From NCBI RefSeq assembly GCF_035594125.1, contig NC_087161.1, positions 52,501-116,500 on the forward strand: a DNA stretch of 64,000 nt, read 5' to 3'. The position numbers and the translations under genes were made by a program. The notes beneath the pieces are model-generated. The model saw only the letters and a list, made by a program, of their open reading frames with translations. It did no database searches and was not told the origin of the DNA. Below, piece after piece: positions 60,133 to 64,000 of this stretch. How positions within the stretch are numbered: position 1 is the first letter of the stretch; each line of letters starts with the position of its first letter. The stretch comes from Scylla paramamosain (Eukaryota > Arthropoda > Malacostraca > Decapoda > Portunidae).

Positions 60133-60310
60133 GTGAGTGCCAACGCTGCTTCTTCCCACCCTAATTTCTATTTGGGATTGCTCTTTACAAAAGTCTTCTT
60201 CAGATGTTTCTGCTTTGAGGCATTCTTTCATCTAATCCTTTGTCTCTTGTGTCTTCATTGACATGGTCCTTCCATCTGATCCTATGTAGGTCTTCCTCTT
60301 CTTCGTGCTC
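60133..60310 (+). other. TMEM135 intron 3, left part up to the junction
   Basis: Pyrimidine-rich intron sequence unique in the window. It ends abruptly at 60310/60311, where the peroxidase duplicate begins. Confidence 0.75.
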
Positions 60311-60412
60311 CTCTTTCCACAGCTCAAGGTTCACCCCGGGGAGGTCGCGACATGACAATCGGGGGTTCCTGGGGGTGAGGAAGGGATGAGGGGATAGCAT
60401 TTTGTCTGTGTC

Positions 60413-60415
<3 letters not shown>

Positions 60416-60492
<77 letters not shown>
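60416..60492 (+). repeat. (GT)n microsatellite in the peroxidase copy
   Basis: Expanded counterpart of the 31490-31538 tract. Confidence 0.95.
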
Positions 60493-60495
<3 letters not shown>

Positions 60496-60875
60496 GAGCA
60501 GTACTTACAGGAAGGGGTCTGGAAGGTCAAAGACAGACCGCTGTTCACTTTCCACATTGTCACAGTTGTCACACAGAAGCTTGGCCAGTGTCACCTGTAG
60601 AGAAGAGACACACTTGAGCTCATTTGTTTGCTGCTAAAACACTTAATTTGTTAAGTAAGATCAAGATAAGTAAGCTAATTTGATTAGTAAGGTTAGACAT
60701 AACTAGATTTAGGACAGATTAGGTAATTAAGTTAAGTTTTGAGTAGATTTGGCAAGGTTACTTAGATTTTAAGTTGATTTGATAAGTAAGGTGATTTACT
60801 TTTACTAATGCTACTATTATTTCTACTACTATTATTCCTTTCTATCCTATGGCTGACTGGGATAAGAATGTGTGT

Positions 60876-60888
<13 letters not shown>

Positions 60889-60933
<45 letters not shown>

Positions 60934-61170
60934 CTTGTGTGGGATTGCCAGCCTGGTATATAAAGAGAAATGAACTATTGCTATTACTACTACTGCTGCT
61001 CACCACCCACAGACAGAGATACTACTGCTACTATTATTACTATTACTACCACCACTACTTAACACCAACAGAGATACTATTACTACTACTGCTACCACCA
61101 TCACCACTCATTACTCACAGATGGATAGACTACTGCTACTGTTACTACCACCACCACCACCAAGGAAGAC
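60889..61170 (+). repeat. GT tract, dispersed core and CTA/CCA triplets in the peroxidase copy
   Basis: Duplicate of 31914-32208, including the tgtgggattgccagcctgg core. The CCA triplet run is shorter here. Confidence 0.88.
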
Positions 61171-61821
61171 CCACCTTTCTTATTTCAGTGAGCTGAGGGT
61201 CGGTGAAGCGCACAAGTGGGTCAGCATTCTCATACCAGAACCGGTCACAGCAGCGGAGGTTCCTGAACTGAATGCCAAGGATGCAGCCGAACGTGGGACC
61301 GACCAGTCCACCGTGCAGCGGCGTCTCAATCAATCCACCAGTGAACAGATCTATGTCATCCACGTGTGCGTACGTCTGTTTCATTCGCTCGATCACCGGC
61401 CTCGCTATCTCCCTGTGCAGGTCATCAAACGACCTCGCCCTGGTCAGGTTACAGAGGGCCCTGTACTCATTGTAAGGCTGCAGTCCATGGTCTCTGCCTC
61501 GCTGGATGTTGAGGGCAGCCAGGTCCAGGCCAGAGAATGGCTGCCGCTTGTCTTCAAAGAGATGGTTGGTCACCTCATCTGTCAAGAACTGGTCCAGTGT
61601 CTCCATGGACACAGTAGTCAGGCCGTGGATGATCTCATCAAACATCCCAGGCTGGTAGAGTAGGTCTGGGTTGAAGAAGTGTTCGCTCAGCTTGACAGGA
61701 GGGTTGCACTTGGCAAATATTCCGTCCATGCGCTCCAGGGAAGGCTTGAGTAGAGAGTGGCCAAAGCGGAAGGCTATGCCAAATTCATTGAGCACTGTTG
61801 GGTTGCAGTATGCATCGTAAT

Positions 61822-61825
<4 letters not shown>

Positions 61826-61878
<53 letters not shown>

Positions 61879-61912
61879 TCATTAGGAGTGCAGTGTGTTA
61901 GAGGGAAATGTT

Positions 61913-62006
<94 letters not shown>
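61826..62006 (+). repeat. GA tract and fused CA tract at the deletion site
   Basis: (GA)n 61826-61875 matches the acceptor tract of original exon 9. The CA tract 61914-62006 has the left flank of the 32.97-kb tract (gaaatgttg) and the right flank of the 34.83-kb tract (ctagagtcagctgg). Confidence 0.93.
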
Positions 62007-62010
<4 letters not shown>

Positions 62011-62553
62011 AGTCAGCTGGCCTGGCATGGAGCGGGTCAGGGGGATGCAGAATGGCTGGCCAGATGATATATTGACAGGAGGGAAAAATGGATCGTTCTG
62101 AGGAATGGCTATGGGGAAACACTCAGGGTGGACTGTCTGGGGAGAGTCACATCTGCGGCAATCCAGAATCGAGTCTTGGAAACCTGGAAGAGAGAGAAGT
62201 GAATGTGTTTAGTGGGTGAGGTGAAGAGATGCTGGGCCAGGAGTCAGTGTATTTACAGACATGAAGTAAAGAGAGAATAAGTACTTTTTTTTTTTATCAA
62301 CACATACACAGTTAAGTTAATATTAGAAAACATATACCTGTTAACACTAGAATGAGAAAGAGAAACAGGAGATTTGATAACTAATGGAAAAAAACAGATA
62401 ATAATAAACAACAAAGATAGATTAGGTTAGGAACAGACTAAGAAAATATATAGTTTTAGTGACAAGTATGCAGAAATTAAAGAAAACTAGACATATAAAG
62501 ATCAGGAGACAACAAATCAATAGTTTATCAGACCTTGGAAGCTACAACTATGT

Positions 62554-62555
<2 letters not shown>

Positions 62556-62638
<83 letters not shown>
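62556..62638 (+). repeat. Expanded (CA)n tract in the peroxidase copy
   Basis: Counterpart of the short CA run at 35381-35409, about three times as long here. It ends just before the donor of the 62642 exon. Confidence 0.93.
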
Positions 62639-62640
<2 letters not shown>

Positions 62641-62815
62641 CCTTTGTTGATGGGGGTGAAAATAATATCATGGTCAATAAACTGGCCCCACTGCATGACC
62701 ATTAGGGTATAGCGGACATGCGGTGCAGACACGTCGTTGTGCATGTTGGTGGAAATGAGCCGAGGGGAAGGGAGAGGCTTGCCGGTGACTGAAGTGACGC
62801 GAGGTTTAGACAGAC

Positions 62816-63681
62816 CTGGGGATGACAAGAGAAGGTTTAGGGGTATTTGAGTGTATTGTAAAGAAATTCATTTGTTTATCTATCTGTCAGGCTGGCAGTC
62901 CCACAGAAGGCAAGGTTTGGGGGTACTTGATTGTACTGTAAGGAAATTGGTTTGTTAATCTATCTATCTGTCAGGTTAGCAGTCCTATAGAAGATAAAGT
63001 ATGGGGGTACTTCAGTGAGAATTAAGTTTATATATCTATCTGTGACACTGGCAGTCCTATACAAAGCACAGACAAGGCACCACACACTCACACACACAAT
63101 AATAACAGTAATATATCTATCTGTCTGTCTGTCTATCTACATACAAGGCTAGCAATCCCACAGAAGCCAGCCCAGACAAGGCACCACACACTCACACACA
63201 CAATAATAATAGTAATATATCTATCTGTCTGTCTCTCTGTCTACATACAAGGCTAGCATTCCCACACAGGCCAGCACAGACAAGGCACCACAGACTCATT
63301 TACAAACATATTTATTTATTCTCTTTCCTAACTTTATCAAGCTTCAGTTCTTTATTTCTTGTCCTGTCCTGATTACTGATCCTGAGAATTTTGCTTATGT
63401 CATCCTTGTCATGCTCTCTATATCACTTTGGGACCTCTAGCTGACTGAAATGACTTCTCTCTGATTCTTAACTTTATAAAGCCTGAACACATTATTTATG
63501 TTCTATCCCTAACACTAATACAGACACATAGACATCTATCTGATCTACTCTTGACTTTATCCCTTACTTCATCAAACTTAAACACTTAATTTCTTGACCT
63601 ATCCCAAATACCAACACACACACATGCACACACACATATATATACACACATACACAGACATACAGACAGACAGACACTCAC
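62816..63681. other. Duplicated peroxidase intron 3
   Basis: Near-identical to 35585-36450, including the three tandem dispersed-element copies (63030-63300). No exon is seen. Confidence 0.85.
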
Positions 63682-64000
63682 CGTTTTCATAAGAAGGACG
63701 TAGGAGTCGACTTTTTGCCCTGAACGACTTGCCGAAGGACGGGAAGTTAAGATTATTGCACCACCCTGTAGCTGTGCGGAAACGCAAAGTGTGGTCGCAG
63801 GGCAGTGTCTGGTCGTCACGCTCAAACACGCTAGGAATTTCCGTGATATCGCTGACGTCAGTGTTAGGCAGAACCTCCATCAAATCCAGTACGTTGTTTG
63901 GGGAACCTGACTCGATGTCTTTGAGCTGGCCGTCTGCTGCCCGAGTCTTGCGTGACCTGGCTCTGGTGGTGGAGAGACTGTCAGTGGTGAGGCGTGGTAG

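Larger units (their letters stand above)
60311..64000 (-). pseudogene. Second, truncated heme peroxidase copy
   Basis: Collinear with 31385-36769 in exons and introns, so this is a DNA-level duplication. Exons: 63962-63682, 62815-62642, 62183-62007, 61821-61175, 60594-60509 and a truncated 60368-60311. Exons equivalent to 34360-33055 are missing. The rest keep frame and phase, with few substitutions, among them one added Asn codon and Trp to Arg and Tyr to Asn in the 60.5-kb exon. Distal and proximal His are retained, but the catalytic Arg/Glu motif and the true C-terminus are gone. Beyond 60311 the last exon would read TMEM135 intron sequence. Its 5-prime exons lie outside the window. Confidence 0.85.

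Overview
The window looks like animal nuclear DNA, most likely from a decapod crustacean (inference). Three spliced genes with canonical GT-AG introns match animal families: a heme peroxidase, DNAJC2/zuotin and TMEM135. The telomere-type pentamer is the arthropod TTAGG. Very long CT, CA, AT and GGA microsatellites fill the intergenic and intronic space. There are no bacterial-style operons, no rRNA and no stand-alone tRNA gene.

Layout. 1-12365: a satellite region. Three complete ~2.6-kb macrosatellite units (210-2825, 2826-5422, 5423-8032) each contain a TTAGG-type block, a GACT array, a GC-richer exon-like segment, CA and CT tracts and ~182-bp monomers. A diverged fourth domain (8033-12365) adds a fold-back element and reverse-transcriptase fragments. 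12366-25578: a 13-kb CT-rich array with about 36 spacers of ~135 bp in two subtypes. 25579-30800: no gene recognised; holds perfect palindromes, a 141-bp tandem repeat, AT/CA tracts and three DR4 nuclear-receptor-like sites.

30810-37441 (minus): a secreted animal heme peroxidase whose 12 coding exons join in phase to an 837-residue product. It has one complete catalytic domain preceded by a stray fragment of a second. 37442-43603: minisatellite, microsatellites, a ~700-bp fold-back element and possible promoter motifs. 43604-53061 (plus): DNAJC2 (ribosome-associated J-protein with SANT domains). All its domains are recognisable, but at least nine single-base insertions break the frame. Its introns hold non-LTR retrotransposon relics and a tRNA-Val-derived SINE. 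57689-60132 (plus): the first three coding exons of TMEM135, with a TIR element in intron 2.

At 60311 the TMEM135 intron switches abruptly into a second, near-identical, same-strand copy of the peroxidase locus (homologous to 31385-36769), which runs off the window end. This copy begins inside an exon and has lost ~1.77 kb between two CA tracts. The loss removes three exons in frame, including the catalytic Arg/Glu motif. The geometry fits a ~28.9-kb direct tandem duplication, or an assembly/haplotype artefact. The peroxidase, DNAJC2 and TMEM135 are unrelated in function and share no visible pathway.
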